This document shows positions 6,341 to 6,381 of a stretch of DNA of 6,381 nucleotides, piece by piece. A model generated the notes under the pieces. The model worked only from the letters and a program-made list of their open reading frames with translations, had not been told where the DNA came from and did no database searches. The DNA comes from Candidatus Omnitrophota bacterium (GTDB lineage: Bacteria; Omnitrophota; Gorgyraeia; B26-G9), in NCBI GenBank assembly GCA_003645745.1, contig QNCH01000099.1, positions 1-6,381 of the forward strand. Direction: 5' to 3'. The translations under genes were made by a program, and so were the position numbers. Numbering within the stretch: position 1 is the first letter of the stretch; each line of letters starts with the position of its first letter.

Positions 6341-6381
6341 GCAGGGCTGATGAAATAAATTGCTTTTTAATTTATTTCTGC
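6341..6381. repeat. Second inverted repeat at the right window edge
   Basis: GAAATAAATT (6352-6361) and AATTTATTTC (6369-6378) are perfect 10-bp inverse complements with a seven-base loop. Outside them GCAG (6341-6344) and CTGC (6378-6381) are also complementary, sharing one base with the inner stem and leaving a bulge. The structure may continue past the window. One minus-strand frame stays open through here to a TAA at 6335-6337, so it could instead be the tail of an upstream gene, but 14 codons are too few to judge. Confidence 0.4.

Noticed and set aside
6341..6381. CTGATGA at 6347-6353 followed by a hairpin, resembling a hammerhead ribozyme core
   Set aside because: The GAAA required after stem II is absent; the sequence there is CTGC, and the window ends.

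Overview
The window is AT-rich (roughly one third G+C by eye) bacterial chromosomal DNA, and every convincing gene lies on the minus strand. Read in the direction of transcription (high to low coordinates) it holds a DUF1015 protein, a PfkB/ribokinase-family kinase, a RecB/AddA-type helicase-nuclease, a long palindrome, a possible very small membrane protein, and the start of rimP. The proteins look like those of an uncultured low-GC lineage (Omnitrophota or a similar phylum would fit), but this is an impression and not a placement.

Region by region. 6207-6381 is the upstream region of the first gene; it has no recognisable gene but carries three AT-rich inverted repeats. 6206-841 is a compact co-directional cluster: the DUF1015 gene (4941-6206), then after 14 bp a PfkB kinase (4024-4926, with a good GGAGG ribosome binding site), then after 24 bp the helicase-nuclease (841-3999). 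The tight spacing suggests one operon. 678-855 is a long near-perfect inverted repeat whose right arm contains the last five codons of the helicase gene, including its stop. 503-658 holds a candidate 51-residue one-span membrane peptide that appears to need an AUU start. 458-485 is a perfect-consensus sigma-70 promoter pointing at rimP. 276-451 is a leader of about 175 nt that folds into several hairpins and ends in a terminator-like stem plus a 9-U run just before rimP, which suggests attenuation. 1-275 is the N-terminal part of rimP, cut by the window edge; rimP usually heads a nusA/infB translation operon that would continue off the left side.

Functionally, rimP belongs to 30S ribosome maturation. 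The upstream cluster mixes an uncharacterised family with a ParB-like DGHHR motif (DUF1015), a small-molecule kinase and a DNA double-strand-end processing enzyme, with no obvious common pathway. I see no CRISPR array, tRNA, rRNA, transposase or phage gene. The points most worth following up are the palindrome that reaches into the helicase gene, the AUU-start small membrane ORF next to it, and the structured rimP leader.
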